The position numbers and the translations under genes were made by a program. Below, in pieces: positions 32,826 through 42,465 of a DNA stretch of 64,000 bases. Every line of letters begins with the position of its first letter. The first letter of the stretch is position 1. The DNA comes from Pelagibius marinus (GTDB taxonomy: Bacteria > Pseudomonadota > Alphaproteobacteria > Kiloniellales > Kiloniellaceae): NCBI RefSeq assembly GCF_014925385.1, contig NZ_JACSDK010000015.1, forward strand, positions 1 to 64,000, in the 5' to 3' direction. A model generated the notes under the pieces. That model searched no databases. It saw nothing but the letters and a program-made list of their open reading frames with translations, and had not been told where the DNA came from.

Positions 32826-34133
32826 TCAGGATGGCTCCGGGTTGGCCGCCAGGCGCAGGGCGACCGACTTGGCGTGCGCGTCCAGACCCTCGGCCTCGGC
32901 CAGGCGCACGGCGGCCGGGCCGATCTTGGCCAGCGACTCGGCATCGCAGGAGATCAGCGAGGAGCGCTTCATGAAGTCCAGCACCGAAAGACCCGACGAG
33001 AACCGCGCGGAACGCGCGGTGGGCAGCACGTGGTTGGGTCCGGCCAGATAGTCGCCGATGGCCTCCGGCGTATAGCGGCCCAGGAAGATGGCTCCGGCGT
33101 TGCGCACCTGCACGGCCAGGGCATCGGGATCGGCGACCGCCAGTTCCAGGTGCTCCGGCGCGATGCGGTCGATCAGCGGCAGGGCGGCTTCCAGCCCGGC
33201 GACGGTGATGACCGCGCCGTGGGCCCGCCAGCTCTCCCGCGCGATGGCGCTGCGCGGCAGCGCCTCCAGCTGCTTGGCCACCTCGGCCTCCACCGCGTCG
33301 GCGAAGCCGGCGTCGTCGGTGATGAGGATCGACTGGGCGGCGGTGTCGTGCTCGGCCTGGGACAGCAGGTCGGCGGCGATGAAGTCCGGCCGGTTGCCGG
33401 CGTCGGCCACCACCAGGATCTCCGAGGGGCCGGCGATCATGTCGATGCCCACGGTGCCGAAGACCTGGCGCTTGGCCGCGGCCACAAAGGCGTTGCCGGG
33501 GCCGACGATCTTGTCGACCTTGGCGATGGTCTCGGTGCCGAAGGCCAGGGCCGCCACCGCCTGGGCGCCGCCGACGCGGTAGACCTCGGTGACGCCGGCC
33601 AGCTTCGCGGCGGCCAGCACCAGGGGCACCACCACGCCGTCGGGCGTCGGCACCACCATGACCAGGCGCTCCACCCCGGCGACCTTGGCCGGCAGGGCGT
33701 TCATCAGCACCGAGGAAGGATAGGCCGCGGTGCCGCCGGGGACATAGAGGCCGGCGGCCTCCACCGCCGTCCAGCGGTGTCCCAAGCGCACGCCGGCCGC
33801 ATCGCGGTAGTCCAGGTCTTCGGGTTTCTGGCGGCGGTGGTAGTCGGTGATACGTTCGGCCGCCAGCTCCAGCGCCGCGATGGTTTCGGGCTCGCAGTCC
33901 TCGACCGCGGCGTCGAGCTGGCTTTGCGGAATGCGTAGCTGCTCGGCCGCCAAGTGCAGCCGGTCGAAGCGCTGGGTGTAGTCCAGCAGGGCCGCGTCGC
34001 CGCGCCGGCGCACATCGGCGATGATCTCGGCCACCGTGGCGTCGACGTCGGCGGCGGCCTCGCGCTTGCTGTTCAGAAGGGCGGTGAAGTCTTCCTCGAA
34101 GCCGGCGGCGGCGGCATCCAACCTAAGCGGCAT
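32826..34133 (-). CDS. hisD: Histidinol dehydrogenase
   Basis: A 435-residue enzyme that oxidises L-histidinol to L-histidine in two NAD-dependent steps. Family motifs are present: [67 protein letters not shown] and [22 protein letters not shown]; the Gln-His-Asp-His zinc ligands lie within the last ones. Length is normal. The start overlaps hisG by 11 bp, so both are made from one transcript. Confidence 0.95.
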   Translation of the reverse strand: MPLRLDAAAAGFEEDFTALLNSKREAAADVDATVAEIIADVRRRGDAALLDYTQRFDRLHLAAEQLRIPQSQLDAAVEDCEPETIAALELAAERITDYHRRQKPEDLDYRDAAGVRLGHRWTAVEAAGLYVPGGTAAYPSSVLMNALPAKVAGVERLVMVVPTPDGVVVPLVLAAAKLAGVTEVYRVGGAQAVAALAFGTETIAKVDKIVGPGNAFVAAAKRQVFGTVGIDMIAGPSEILVVADAGNRPDFIAADLLSQAEHDTAAQSILITDDAGFADAVEAEVAKQLEALPRSAIARESWRAHGAVITVAGLEAALPLIDRIAPEHLELAVADPDALAVQVRNAGAIFLGRYTPEAIGDYLAGPNHVLPTARSARFSSGLSVLDFMKRSSLISCDAESLAKIGPAAVRLAEAEGLDAHAKSVALRLAANPEPS

Positions 34134-34821
34134 CTGCGGCCTCGCGGAAGCTCTCGACCCAACCGGTCAGCTCCTCGGAGCGGGTCTTCAGGGCGGCGCG
34201 GTTGACGATCAGGCGCGAGGTGACCTCGGCGATGGTCTCCACCTCCACCAGGTCGTTGGCCTTCAGTGTCGAGCCGGTGGAGACCAGGTCGACGATGCGC
34301 CGGCACAGCCCCAGGCCCGGGGCCAACTCCATGGCGCCGTTCAGCTTGATGCACTCGGCCTGCACGCCGCGCGCGGCGAAGTGGCGCCGGGTGATGCCCG
34401 GATACTTGGTGGCCACGCGGATGTGGCTCCAGCGGCTGGGGTCGTCGCTCTCGGCCAGACGGCGCGGCGCGGCCACGGAGAGGCGGCAGCCGCCGATCTT
34501 CAGGTCGACCGGGGCATAGAGCTCCGGGTAGTCGAACTCCATCAGCACATCGTTGCCGGCCACGCCCAGATGGGCGGCGCCGAAAGCCACGAAGGTCGCC
34601 ACGTCGAAGCTGCGCACCCGGATGATGTCCAGGCCCGGATGGTTGGTGGAAAAGCGCAGCTGTCGGGCGTCGTCATCGTTGAAGGCCGCCTCCGGCTCGA
34701 TACCGACGTGCGCCAGCAAAGGACTTAATTCCTTCAAGATGCGGCCTTTGGGGACCGCCAGGATCAAGGGCTCGTTGGACGTCACGGGGGAAGTCACCGG
34801 TTTGGCTCCGCAGCTACACAC
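34123..34821 (-). CDS. hisG: ATP phosphoribosyltransferase, short form
   Basis: A 232-residue enzyme for the first step of histidine synthesis (ATP + PRPP). It has [14 protein letters not shown], the PRPP-loop [36 protein letters not shown]. It lacks the C-terminal regulatory domain, so it is the short HisG that needs HisZ as a partner; hisZ is not in this window. The start is uncertain: ATG 34821, or GTG at 34797/34785 with a better match to the family. Overlaps hisD. Confidence 0.92.
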   Translation of the reverse strand: MCSCGAKPVTSPVTSNEPLILAVPKGRILKELSPLLAHVGIEPEAAFNDDDARQLRFSTNHPGLDIIRVRSFDVATFVAFGAAHLGVAGNDVLMEFDYPELYAPVDLKIGGCRLSVAAPRRLAESDDPSRWSHIRVATKYPGITRRHFAARGVQAECIKLNGAMELAPGLGLCRRIVDLVSTGSTLKANDLVEVETIAEVTSRLIVNRAALKTRSEELTGWVESFREAADAA

Positions 34822-34948
34822 AAAATCTCGACGGCCCGGCAGCCGGGGGCTGCGGGTTCAGGTCTCGGTCTCGGGCCTTGGTATGGCGATTTTTCCCCGG
34901 AATTGCCACCGCCTTTTTTGACTCACCGCGGCAGCGGCACGGGAGCTT

Positions 34949-35488
34949 CTAGGGCTGCTCGCCGCCGCCTTCCGAGCCGGGGCCCTCGTCGTGATGGGGG
35001 CGCCAGCGGGTCGGCCAGGGCCGGCCCAGGTCCTCCATATGGCAGCGGATGGCCTCCACCTCCAGGCGCACGGCCGCCTCCCCGGCGAAGATCAGGGTCA
35101 CCGAGCCGGGATCGGAGGTGATGGTGAGGAGGCTGAGGATCTCGTCGTCGCCGCCGGGCTTGAGGCCCCGGTAGCGCACCCGCGCCACCTTGTCGAAGCA
35201 GAGGCCGCTGTTGACCCGCTCGAAGGGCGGCTGGCCCTCGTCGTCGAAGGCGACGTCCGCGCCTTCCGGCAGGGCTTCGGGCGCCGCGGGACGCTCGTCC
35301 TCGGCCGGGTCGCCGTGCCAGCGGAAGCGGTTGGCCACCAGGACGAAGCGCTTTTCCTCGGGCAGGTATTTCATGTCCCCCAGGGGTACCAGCGCGTCCT
35401 GCAGCAGCGCCGCCAGCACGTCCATGTCCTGCGGGTCGTGGGCGCGCAGCTTCAGCGGCTTGTCGTCCGATGCCTCTTGCTCGACCAT
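34949..35488 (-). CDS. DUF2948 family protein
   Basis: A 179-residue protein typical of alphaproteobacteria: PLKLRAHDPQDMDVLAALLQDALVPLGDM, ANRFRW, FERVNSGLCFDKV, and LIFAGEAAVRLEVEAIRCHMEDLG. The end 'DLG.PWPT.W.P' is conserved. Function unknown. It lies between hisG and murA, on the same strand, as in related genomes. Confidence 0.92.
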   Translation of the reverse strand: MVEQEASDDKPLKLRAHDPQDMDVLAALLQDALVPLGDMKYLPEEKRFVLVANRFRWHGDPAEDERPAAPEALPEGADVAFDDEGQPPFERVNSGLCFDKVARVRYRGLKPGGDDEILSLLTITSDPGSVTLIFAGEAAVRLEVEAIRCHMEDLGRPWPTRWRPHHDEGPGSEGGGEQP

Positions 35489-35525
35489 GCCTCTCTTTCC
35501 TCGTCCCCTCTTCCCTCGGCCAGGC

Positions 35526-36815
35526 TTACTGCGGCGCCCGGCGCCGGGTAATGGCGGCGCCGCAGGCGGCCAGCTTCTGCTCCAGCTGCTCGTAGCCGCG
35601 GTCCAAGTGGTAGACGCGGTTCAGCACCGTCTCACCCTGGGCGGCCAGGCCCGCCAGCACCAGCGAGACCGAGGCGCGCAGGTCGGTGGCCATGACCTCG
35701 GCGCCGGTCAGCTGCGGCTGGCCGCGGACCATGGCGGAGGCGCCGTGAACGTTCACGTTGGCGCCCATGCGCGCCAGTTCCGGCACGTGCATGAAGCGGT
35801 TCTCGAAGATCGACTCGGTGATCATGGCGGCGCCTTCCGCCGTGGACATAAGCGCCATGGTCTGGGCCTGCAAGTCCGTGGGGAAGCCGGGATAGGGCTC
35901 GGTCATCACGTCGACCCCGCGCACCGGCCCGTTGGTGCGTTTCACGTGCAGGCCGCGGTTGGTCTCCTCGACGGTGACCCCGGCCTCCTCCAGCACCTTG
36001 ATGACGGCGTCCAGGTGGTCGGCGCGCGCGCCGATGAGGTCCAGCTCGCCGTCGGTGATGGCCGCGGCCATGGCGTAGGTGCCGGTCTCGATGCGGTCGG
36101 CCACCACGGCGTGCTCGGCGCCATGCAGCTTCTCCACGCCGCGGATGGTGATCTTGTCGCTGCCCAGGCCCTCGATCTCGGCGCCCATCTTGATGAGGCA
36201 CTCGCCCAGGTCGGTGACCTCCGGCTCGCGCGCGGCGTTGATCAGCTGGGTCTCGCCCCTGGCCAGGCAGGCGGCCATCAGCAGGTTCTCCGTCGCCCCC
36301 ACCGAGACCTTGGGAAAGACGACCGCGGCGCCGGTCAGGCCCTTGGGTGCGGAGGCGTGGATATAGCCCTCTTCCAGGACGATCTCGGCGCCCAGCAGTT
36401 CCAGGCCGTGCAGGTGCAGGTCGACCGGCCGGGTGCCGATGGCGCAGCCGCCCGGCAGCGAGACCTTGGCCTCGCCGACCCGGGCCAGCAGCGGGCCCAG
36501 CACCAGGACCGAGGCGCGCATCTTGCGCACCAGGTCGTAGGGCGCGACCACGGAGGAGATGGTCCCGGCCTTGAGGTCCAGGACCCCTCCGTCAAAGCCG
36601 TTCTCGGCGCCGCCGTTCATGTGCACCTCGACGCCGTGCTGCGCCAGCAGGCGGGCCATTGTGGCGATGTCGGCCAGGTGCGGCACGTTGGACAGGCTGA
36701 GGGTGTCGGCGGTCAGCAGGCTCGCCGCCATCAGCGGCAGGGCCGCGTTCTTGGCGCCGCTGATGCGGATCTCGCCTTTCAGGCGCCGTCCGCCCTGGAT
36801 AACGATCTGGTCCAT
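35526..36815 (-). CDS. murA: UDP-N-acetylglucosamine 1-carboxyvinyltransferase
   Basis: A 429-residue enzyme that adds enolpyruvate to UDP-GlcNAc, the first step to peptidoglycan. Motifs: [52 protein letters not shown] with the catalytic Cys (the fosfomycin target), and the terminal [15 protein letters not shown]. Length and all landmarks are normal. The gene is 27 bp after dcd and 37 bp before DUF2948. Confidence 0.96.
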   Translation of the reverse strand: MDQIVIQGGRRLKGEIRISGAKNAALPLMAASLLTADTLSLSNVPHLADIATMARLLAQHGVEVHMNGGAENGFDGGVLDLKAGTISSVVAPYDLVRKMRASVLVLGPLLARVGEAKVSLPGGCAIGTRPVDLHLHGLELLGAEIVLEEGYIHASAPKGLTGAAVVFPKVSVGATENLLMAACLARGETQLINAAREPEVTDLGECLIKMGAEIEGLGSDKITIRGVEKLHGAEHAVVADRIETGTYAMAAAITDGELDLIGARADHLDAVIKVLEEAGVTVEETNRGLHVKRTNGPVRGVDVMTEPYPGFPTDLQAQTMALMSTAEGAAMITESIFENRFMHVPELARMGANVNVHGASAMVRGQPQLTGAEVMATDLRASVSLVLAGLAAQGETVLNRVYHLDRGYEQLEQKLAACGAAITRRRAPQ

Positions 36816-36842
36816 CCGGTCTCTTTGCTTGTTACCTGGCTG

Positions 36843-37397
36843 CTAGAGCCGCGGCAGGGTGACGCCGCGCTGGCCCATGTACTTGCCGGCCCGGTCCGCG
36901 TAGGACACCTCCGGCGGCGTGGCGCCCTTCAGGAAGAGGAACTGGCAGGCGCCCTCGTTGGCGTAGACCTTGGCCGGCAGCGGCGTGGTGTTGGAGAACT
37001 CCAGGGTCACGTGGCCCTCCCACTCCGGCTCCAGCGGCGTCACGTTGACGATAATGCCGCAGCGCGCGTAGGTCGACTTGCCCAGGCAGATCACCAGAAC
37101 GTCGCGCGGGATGCGGAAGTATTCCACCGTCCGGGCCAGCACGAAGGAATTCGGCGGGATGATGCAGACCTCAGTGTCGCGCTCGACGAAGCTCTGGTCC
37201 GAAAAGTTCTTGGGGTCGACGATGGCGTTGTCGACGTTGGTGAAGATCTTGAACTCGGTCGCCACGCGCGCGTCGTAGCCGTAGGAACTGACGCCGTAGG
37301 AGATCACGCCCTCGCGGCGCTGGGCCTCGACGAAGGGCTCGATCATGCCCTGGGTTTCGGCCATTTCGCGAATCCAGCTGTCCGGCATGATGGACAT
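36843..37397 (-). CDS. dcd: dCTP deaminase
   Basis: A 184-residue enzyme (start at ATG 37397, [13 protein letters not shown]; an ATG three codons further out is less likely). It deaminates dCTP to dUTP for thymidylate synthesis. Motifs: [44 protein letters not shown] and [10 protein letters not shown] with the catalytic Glu. Normal length. The gap of 27 bp to murA suggests co-transcription. Confidence 0.95.
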   Translation of the reverse strand: MSIMPDSWIREMAETQGMIEPFVEAQRREGVISYGVSSYGYDARVATEFKIFTNVDNAIVDPKNFSDQSFVERDTEVCIIPPNSFVLARTVEYFRIPRDVLVICLGKSTYARCGIIVNVTPLEPEWEGHVTLEFSNTTPLPAKVYANEGACQFLFLKGATPPEVSYADRAGKYMGQRGVTLPRL

Positions 37398-37560
37398 GGC
37401 CGTCACGCTCCCGTCTGTTTGAGGTTACCTGTGTCCCCGTCGGCGCCCGAAGAAGCTTCGGCGGAACGCGCGTTTCTACTGAAATGCGGGGGGATTCTCA
37501 AGCCGCCGGCGCCCCTGCCGCGCGCCTTGGCCCCGCCGGCGCCGCCGGTCCCCCGGCGGC

Positions 37561-37746
37561 TCAAGCGCCGCCCTCCTGGCGCTGGCGCTGCTGGGCCTTG
37601 CGCTTCCTCAGATTGTCGCGCAGGGCCCGGGCCAGGCGCTCCTGGCGGGAATCCGCCCCCTTGGCGCCGGAATCCGGTGCTCTGGCGGGCGATTCGGGGC
37701 CGGAATCAGGGCCGGAATTGGGAAGGGATTTGCGGTCGTTCGGCAT
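37561..37746 (-). CDS. Small conserved hypothetical protein
   Basis: A 61-residue protein from ATG 37746 (an ATG four codons upstream is also possible). The N-terminal half is Ser/Pro/Gly-rich and probably disordered; the C-terminal half has RQERLARALRDNLRKRKAQQRQRQ, a basic helix typical of small alphaproteobacterial proteins of this kind. Function unknown. Confidence 0.55.
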   Translation of the reverse strand: MPNDRKSLPNSGPDSGPESPARAPDSGAKGADSRQERLARALRDNLRKRKAQQRQRQEGGA

Positions 37747-37958
37747 GGCCCGCGACACTGCCGCCCGATTGTGGCGAGGTCAAGGCCGCTGGGGGGCGGT
37801 TTCGGGCGCCGCGCCCCGCATTAAGCGGCCATTAAGGCCCCCGCTCTAAGAACATCCCCCGGGGCCGAAAATTGCCGCCAAAACGCCCGGGATTAGCCTT
37901 GCCAAGCCCGGCCGCCGGTGGCATGTTCCGCCCCCATCAGGCCGTCAGGCTTGCGCGT

Positions 37959-38033
37959 GCCGCCGTAGCTCAGGGGTAGAGCACACCCTTGGTAAGGGTG
38001 GGGTCGGGTGTTCAATTCACCCCGGCGGCACCA
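37959..38033 (+). tRNA. tRNA-Thr (anticodon GGT)
   Basis: 75 bases: acceptor GCCGCCG/CGGCGGC with encoded CCA, D-arm GCTC…GAGC, anticodon stem CACCC/GGGTG with loop TTGGTAA (anticodon GGT), T-arm GGGTG-TTCAATT-CACCC. It is the normal chromosomal tRNA-Thr. An accessory patch starts right after it. Confidence 0.95.
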
Positions 38034-38138
38034 TTTCTTCCCAGAAATCCTCGAATCGCCCGCTACTGCTTCTGCTGCCAAATGGCAGAGGCCGGTAGCG
38101 CGTTGGGACAATGGCATCTACTCCCGCGTGCAAGTCAC

Positions 38139-38144
38139 TATAAT
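38139..38144 (+). promoter_or_regulatory. Consensus −10 box upstream of the C39-like gene
   Basis: A perfect TATAAT, unusual in this GC-rich region. No good −35 is at 16–18 bp. Transcription would start near 38,151, which supports ATG 38173 as the start of the C39-like gene. Confidence 0.4.
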
Positions 38145-38172
38145 CAATCAAAACCGAATCCGGGCACAGGTG

Positions 38173-38859
38173 ATGCTGTCTCTCCCATATGTGAACCAGG
38201 TAGGCGAAACGCATTGCGGCGCAGCCTGTCTCGAAATGATCTATTCCCACTTCGATGTGGCACGGACGCAAGGCCAAATCTGGGATGATCGAAAGAAGCC
38301 CAGAACCAACGGATACGACGAGCTCGTTATCCCAACGGTCTCCGTTGCGCTAGACGCACAAGAGCAAGGCTTGCAGGCTATTGCTTTTGGCGCCCGAGAC
38401 CTAATCGCCAGTTTGAAGCAATGTGACGAAGCAGCAATTCCGGCTGTGATACCGGGCAGCCTTAAGCCCTCCAAGAATTTTCGCAACCTTGGCCACTTTA
38501 GGCTCTTTCTTGGTTTCGAACCGCCGCGCTTCAACAAAGTTCGACTTCACGACCCGCTGCACGGCGAGAATAAACTGTTAACGATCGCCATGCTGCGCTC
38601 TCTCACATCCACGAAGGACGGCGGCGAGATTTTCGGCAACTGGTTGGTAGCAGTATCCAATACCGACAAAGCTCCGCACTCGTGCGCGACATGCGGTTCT
38701 CAGATAGCAGAGACAATAGCATGTGAAAATTGTGGCTACATCCTCACGCTCGACTTGCCTCAACTACTCGGTTGCATGAGCGCAGATTGTACTGGTCGAA
38801 TGTGGGTGGGTATAGGGTGCCCGAGTTGTTTCGGGCCAATGCCCGGCAGCCAAATCTGA
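38173..38859 (+). CDS. C39-peptidase-like protein with C-terminal zinc ribbons
   Basis: A 228-residue protein. Residues about 1–135 look like a papain/C39-like fold: LPYVNQVGETHCGAACLEMI (Cys about 13), GHFRLFLGFE (His) and VRLHDPLHG (Asp), a plausible Cys-His-Asp triad. The C-terminal part has paired cysteines (CATCG, CENCG, CTGRM…CPSCF) for zinc ribbons. It lacks the transporter part of bacteriocin exporters, so it acts in the cytoplasm on some protein target. The ATG at 38173 is chosen because a −10 box lies just upstream; GTG 38170 is equally open. It follows tRNA-Thr(GGT) and has lower GC, so it is probably acquired. Confidence 0.55.
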   Translation: MLSLPYVNQVGETHCGAACLEMIYSHFDVARTQGQIWDDRKKPRTNGYDELVIPTVSVALDAQEQGLQAIAFGARDLIASLKQCDEAAIPAVIPGSLKPSKNFRNLGHFRLFLGFEPPRFNKVRLHDPLHGENKLLTIAMLRSLTSTKDGGEIFGNWLVAVSNTDKAPHSCATCGSQIAETIACENCGYILTLDLPQLLGCMSADCTGRMWVGIGCPSCFGPMPGSQI

Positions 38860-39010
38860 GCGCACACCAACGGGATTCAAAGGCGGTTCGGATCATACCG
38901 CCTTATCCCGGCTAGTCCCGCTTCTTCTGGTTTTATGTGGGTTTTAGCGTGCCTGGGGTCGCTCTCGTACCGTCCCGTTTGATCCCCAATTCACGCGTCG
39001 AGGATCAACG

Positions 39011-39592
39011 TCAGGTGAAGTCGGTGTAGGTGATGCCGACCTCGATGTAGCGCAGCACGTCCAGGACCGTCCGCCACTTACGCCCGTTCTGGATGCCGTA
39101 CAGGTACATCGTCGGCAGGATGTGCGCGTGCGGCGGCTCGCCAACGACATCGAAGTGGTATTCGTTAGAATGAATGATCTTGCTGCACGCCTCGCGCAAC
39201 GTCAGCCCGATCACCCTGTCGTGGCCGAGGTCCGGCTGCAGCGTTCCGCACTCCTGATTCCGCAATAATGCGGCCCATGCGCGAACCTCATCGGTGCCCT
39301 GTCGATCAACCTCAGCCAGCACATAGTCGTCGCGGGCGCGTAGAAACGAGGCCGTCGACGCGAGGCGCACCGTTATCTCGTGCTCTTCGAACTCGTTCCA
39401 TAGGTCCTGTATTCGGTCTGCCTGCCGGCCCTCAGGGAGGGCGTTGACCCGCTGGTCGGCGAGGAAGATTGCGGCAAGGAAGAACAGGTCGAGGCGCACA
39501 ACGGAATTATCTAGCATCGCACCCGGGGATGCTTTCTTTCGCTTACCCGGCGGCACGTATTCCGGCATCCGTTCTCTCTGTTTCCAGGCCAA
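39011..39592 (-). CDS. Hypothetical protein
   Basis: A 193-residue soluble protein with no signal or membrane segment. It starts MAWKQRERMPEYVPPGKRKKASPGAML, then a helical region (LDLFFLAAIFLADQRVNALPE), EFEEHEITVRLASTASF, and a C-terminal HFDVVGEPPHAHILPTMYLYGIQNGRKW. I do not recognise a family. It lies in the accessory patch after tRNA-Thr. Confidence 0.55.
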   Translation of the reverse strand: MAWKQRERMPEYVPPGKRKKASPGAMLDNSVVRLDLFFLAAIFLADQRVNALPEGRQADRIQDLWNEFEEHEITVRLASTASFLRARDDYVLAEVDRQGTDEVRAWAALLRNQECGTLQPDLGHDRVIGLTLREACSKIIHSNEYHFDVVGEPPHAHILPTMYLYGIQNGRKWRTVLDVLRYIEVGITYTDFT

Positions 39593-39699
39593 CGACTGTC
39601 GAAGGCGGCTCGGGTTTTCCCGGCCTATCCCAGCGAAGCACGTTTTGAAATGAATTGCGCGGTATTCAACGTGCCGCGGCGGATCGGCAGATGTCGAGA

Positions 39700-39948
39700 T
39701 CAGCCACGCTCAAGCGGGAAACTTTGTACAGGTAAGCTGAGGGCCGAGGTCGATGACGCGGAGGCCATCTCTGTAGCCTCGATAGGCCCGTAATGACCTC
39801 CGTCGCCGGTCTCAACAAGGTGCTGCGCCGGGCCCAAAGGGGCATCGATGTAATGCACGGTCGGCCAATTGGTCGCCACGCCGAGAACTATCACTGTTCC
39901 GCGGATGATCGTTAGGCCGTCCGGTAGAATGAAATCGTCTTTTTTCAT
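39700..39948 (-). CDS. Small hypothetical protein
   Basis: An 82-residue protein: the first ~45 residues look like a β-rich unit (MKKDDFILPDGLTIIRGTVIVLGVATNWPTVHYI), the rest is Ser-rich and probably disordered. ATG at 39948. No family recognised. Confidence 0.4.
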   Translation of the reverse strand: MKKDDFILPDGLTIIRGTVIVLGVATNWPTVHYIDAPLGPAQHLVETGDGGHYGPIEATEMASASSTSALSLPVQSFPLERG

Positions 39949-39966
39949 GGTCGCACTATAGCATAT

Positions 39967-40188
39967 TTACCCAAATCGTGCACGCCCCGCAGCCGCCCCC
40001 AATGCGTCGGGATAGCCAAAGACGATCCGGCTGCCACCATCGCCGATCAACAAGATGTCCCGCCGCGGTCGAACGTCTCCGAATAAAGCGTCAAAGTTCC
40101 CGCCGGTCAGCAGCAGGCTGGCCAGGTCCAGCACGAAAAAAGCCATCATCCTGCCGAAGCGTGCCGCCGTATAGGTCAAGAATCGCAT
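39967..40188 (-). CDS. Doubtful small hypothetical protein
   Basis: A 73-residue frame (MRFLTYTAARFGRMM…) with one hydrophobic stretch (MAFFVLDLASLLLTGG) and an Ala/Gly-rich tail. It has no clear ribosome binding site. The region 39,949–40,284 otherwise holds only the promoter of the operon starting at 40285. Confidence 0.25.
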   Translation of the reverse strand: MRFLTYTAARFGRMMAFFVLDLASLLLTGGNFDALFGDVRPRRDILLIGDGGSRIVFGYPDALGAAAGRARFG

Positions 40189-40284
40189 ATCTGTAGCAAA
40201 GATTGTCGGTCCCTCGAGCATTTTGGACGTGCTAGGCTTGCGCGCGAGCCGCGCAAAGCGGCCCTTCTTAGGGGGAGGCGAAGG

Positions 40285-40491
40285 GTGAAGTGGAGCCTTG
40301 ACCTGGCGATTGCCGTGGCGCTGACCGTCGTGGTGTGGACCGGCTTTTATTTCACTTTCCCCAGCGAGCCCTTCAGCGCCATGGAGACGGTCTTCGTCCT
40401 GGTGGTGCTCTACGGCCTCACCAAGCTCGGCCACTGGGCCTGGAGCCGCTGGGGCGCGGCGCTGATCTCCGGAAAGTCGGCCCCGAAATGA
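40285..40491 (+). CDS. Small two-helix membrane protein
   Basis: A 68-residue protein from GTG 40285, preceded by GGGGGAGGCGAAGG. Two hydrophobic helices (LAIAVALTVVVWTGFYFTF and METVFVLVVLYGLTKLG) and a basic tail. Its stop overlaps the next start (ATGA), so it is translationally coupled to the 40488 gene. Function unknown; it probably anchors or assists the two envelope proteins that follow. Confidence 0.6.
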   Translation: MKWSLDLAIAVALTVVVWTGFYFTFPSEPFSAMETVFVLVVLYGLTKLGHWAWSRWGAALISGKSAPK

Positions 40492-41567
40492 GCGCCTTCC
40501 CGCGCAGCCTCGGTCCTTTCCTGCTCTGCGCCATATTCCTGCTGGGCGGCGTCTCTCACGCACGCGGCCAGCCGGCCGAGATCCCGGTGCCGCGCCCGGC
40601 GCCCGGCGAGACGCTGGAGATCGAGGTGCCGGCGGAAGCACGGCTGATCTTCGCCTTCCTGCCCCTCGAGCCGACCCCCGAAGAGTCCTACCCGGATCTG
40701 GTGTTGCGCTTTGACGACGGCGCCAGGGTGATCCTGCGCAACCTGCTGCTGGACGACCGTCCCTACGTGGTGGAGGTCGTCTTCGAGGGCATTGCGAGGC
40801 CGGCGATCGTACTCTTCGCCAATGAGGCGACCATTGGTGGAGATCCGGCAGCCGGCAACGGCGGCCACAATGGCGATCCGGGCCCGCCGGAGCTCGCCGG
40901 CCTGCGGCATACCGGGCGCAGCCTGCTGTTCCCCGGCGAGGAAGAGCGCCCCGGCCATCCCCTCTACAGCTATCTCCTCTATTCCGGCGCCCGCGAGGGC
41001 GAGCGGGAGGAGCGCCTGCGCTTCCGCGCCGCGATCGAGGCCTTCGTCGGCCAGGTGCGCAGCGCCGAAGACCTGGAAGAAGCCGGCGCCGCGCGCGAAG
41101 AGATCAATATCTTCTATGCACCGATGCGCGCCTATTTCACCGACACCACGCCGGACAACCTGCGTGTCGACTTCGCCCAGCGCAGCCCCGAGGAACAGGT
41201 CGACCTGCTGTTGCAGCACTACGACCAGGCCCGCGCAGACGTGCTGAAGGGGCGCCTGCAGCTGAGCGGCAACGGGCCCTTCATCGTTTCGGTGCTGCGC
41301 CCGCTGACCCGGGAAGCGGTGCGCCAGGACGAAGCCTTCCTGGTGCAGGACCTCTCCGGCGTGCCGCCCGAGCTGGTCGCGCTCTGGGTCGACGAGTTCA
41401 AGCGCCAGGTCGTACAGGAGGCCACGGAGACGCCGGAGCATCTGCGCCGTCTCGCCCTCAACCTGCGCACGCGCATCGCCGTGCTCGCCGAAGCCTTCGC
41501 CATCACCAAGTCGGCGGTCGCGGAGATGTTCGAAGAACCCCAGGACGCGTCGGAAGACGGCAACTGA
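40488..41567 (+). CDS. Secreted hypothetical protein
   Basis: A 359-residue protein starting at ATG 40488, with a signal peptide (RSLGPFLLCAIFLLGGVSHARG). The mature part is acidic and largely helical after a β-rich beginning (EIPVPRPAPGETLEIEVPAEARLIFAF). The segment LVLRFDDGARVILRNLLLDDRPYVVEVV looks β-sandwich-like. No family recognised. It is coupled to both neighbours (ATGA and TGATG overlaps), so a shared periplasmic role with the next gene is likely. Confidence 0.6.
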   Translation: MSAFPRSLGPFLLCAIFLLGGVSHARGQPAEIPVPRPAPGETLEIEVPAEARLIFAFLPLEPTPEESYPDLVLRFDDGARVILRNLLLDDRPYVVEVVFEGIARPAIVLFANEATIGGDPAAGNGGHNGDPGPPELAGLRHTGRSLLFPGEEERPGHPLYSYLLYSGAREGEREERLRFRAAIEAFVGQVRSAEDLEEAGAAREEINIFYAPMRAYFTDTTPDNLRVDFAQRSPEEQVDLLLQHYDQARADVLKGRLQLSGNGPFIVSVLRPLTREAVRQDEAFLVQDLSGVPPELVALWVDEFKRQVVQEATETPEHLRRLALNLRTRIAVLAEAFAITKSAVAEMFEEPQDASEDGN

Positions 41568-42427
41568 TGCGCCCCGGCAGCCCCAGAGGAGCTTCAGCGG
41601 TACCCATCTCCCGCTTCGGCAGGGGCCTGCTGATCGCCCTGGCGGCCTGTCTCGGCGCCCCGGCCGCCGAAGCGGCGGACCTGAAACAGGTTCTGAGCAA
41701 GCTGGAGCGCAATCCCGGACACCGCGAAGTCTGCCTTGCCTCGCTGGGTCCTGTCGCCGTGCCGGACCGACGGCCGCTCGGGCGCTGTGCGGCCAACCTG
41801 GTGGGTGTCCTCTACCTCGACCTGCTGCGCGACCGCGCGCGGCTCGACAACATTCGTGGCGCCATCGCGCGCCAGCGCGACCTGCTCTCGGCGGTACAAC
41901 AAGGCGTCAACAGCGGCGTCTTGAGCACCGGCGACTCCCTGCTGGCGGAGATCGAGCTGAAATACTGGCAACGCCAGGAGACCGCGCTGATCGCGTCGCT
42001 GCTGCATGCCGAGCTGTTCTTCAGGGCGGTGATGGAGAGCGAGCCCTCGGAGTTCGTCAAGCCGCGCCTAGCGCCTTCGGCCTGGCCGCGCGACGAAGCG
42101 GTCGCCCTGGCGGCCCTGGCCCAGCAGGAAGATATCCCCGAAAAACAGCTGCCCGAAGTGCAGATCGCGCTGCAGCGCGCCTGGATCGACTACGAAGCCG
42201 CGCGCCGGGACTACGACCTGCTGCAGCCGATGGAGTCCTTCGCCCGCACCCTGGCTGGTGCGACGCGTCAGCAGTACGACATCGGCCAGGTCAGCACGGC
42301 CACGCTGCAGGACCGCTGGCGCGACGCCACCCGGCTGCGTGACGCCCTGCTGACGGCCGAGTACCGCCTGCTTGCAATCCAGTTCGACATCATGGAACGG
42401 CTCGGCCGCCGCGCCGCCCTGGAATAG
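41567..42427 (+). CDS. TolC-like outer-membrane/periplasmic protein
   Basis: A 286-residue protein with a signal peptide (GRGLLIALAACLGAPAAEAA). The mature part is helical and resembles the outer-membrane efflux (TolC) fold: DRARLDNIRGAIARQRDLLSAVQQGVNSGVLSTGDSLLAEIELKYW, then ARTLAGATRQQYDIGQVSTATLQDRWRDATRLRDALLTAEYRLL. At under 300 residues it is too short for a full TolC and contains only one helical hairpin pair. It may form a partial channel or an adaptor for the preceding gene product. Function inferred only. Confidence 0.55.
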   Translation: MRPGSPRGASAVPISRFGRGLLIALAACLGAPAAEAADLKQVLSKLERNPGHREVCLASLGPVAVPDRRPLGRCAANLVGVLYLDLLRDRARLDNIRGAIARQRDLLSAVQQGVNSGVLSTGDSLLAEIELKYWQRQETALIASLLHAELFFRAVMESEPSEFVKPRLAPSAWPRDEAVALAALAQQEDIPEKQLPEVQIALQRAWIDYEAARRDYDLLQPMESFARTLAGATRQQYDIGQVSTATLQDRWRDATRLRDALLTAEYRLLAIQFDIMERLGRRAALE

Positions 42428-42465
42428 GGCGAACGCGGCGGCGCAGGCCGCTACGGCAAAGACGC

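Noticed and set aside
31695-33938. 747-codon plus-strand frame opposite infA, the phosphatase, UPF0262 and hisD
   Set aside because: It is antisense to well-supported genes, composed mainly of H, R, G, Q and V as in shadow frames of GC-rich DNA, and shows no domain.
35190-37835. 881-codon plus-strand frame opposite DUF2948, murA and dcd
   Set aside because: Same composition bias and complete overlap with three conserved genes; a shadow frame.
39544-39554. CCCGGCGGCAC match to the 3' end of tRNA-Thr(GGT), possible att site
   Set aside because: Only 11 bases, inside a coding gene, and no integrase lies between it and the tRNA; likely chance in GC-rich DNA.
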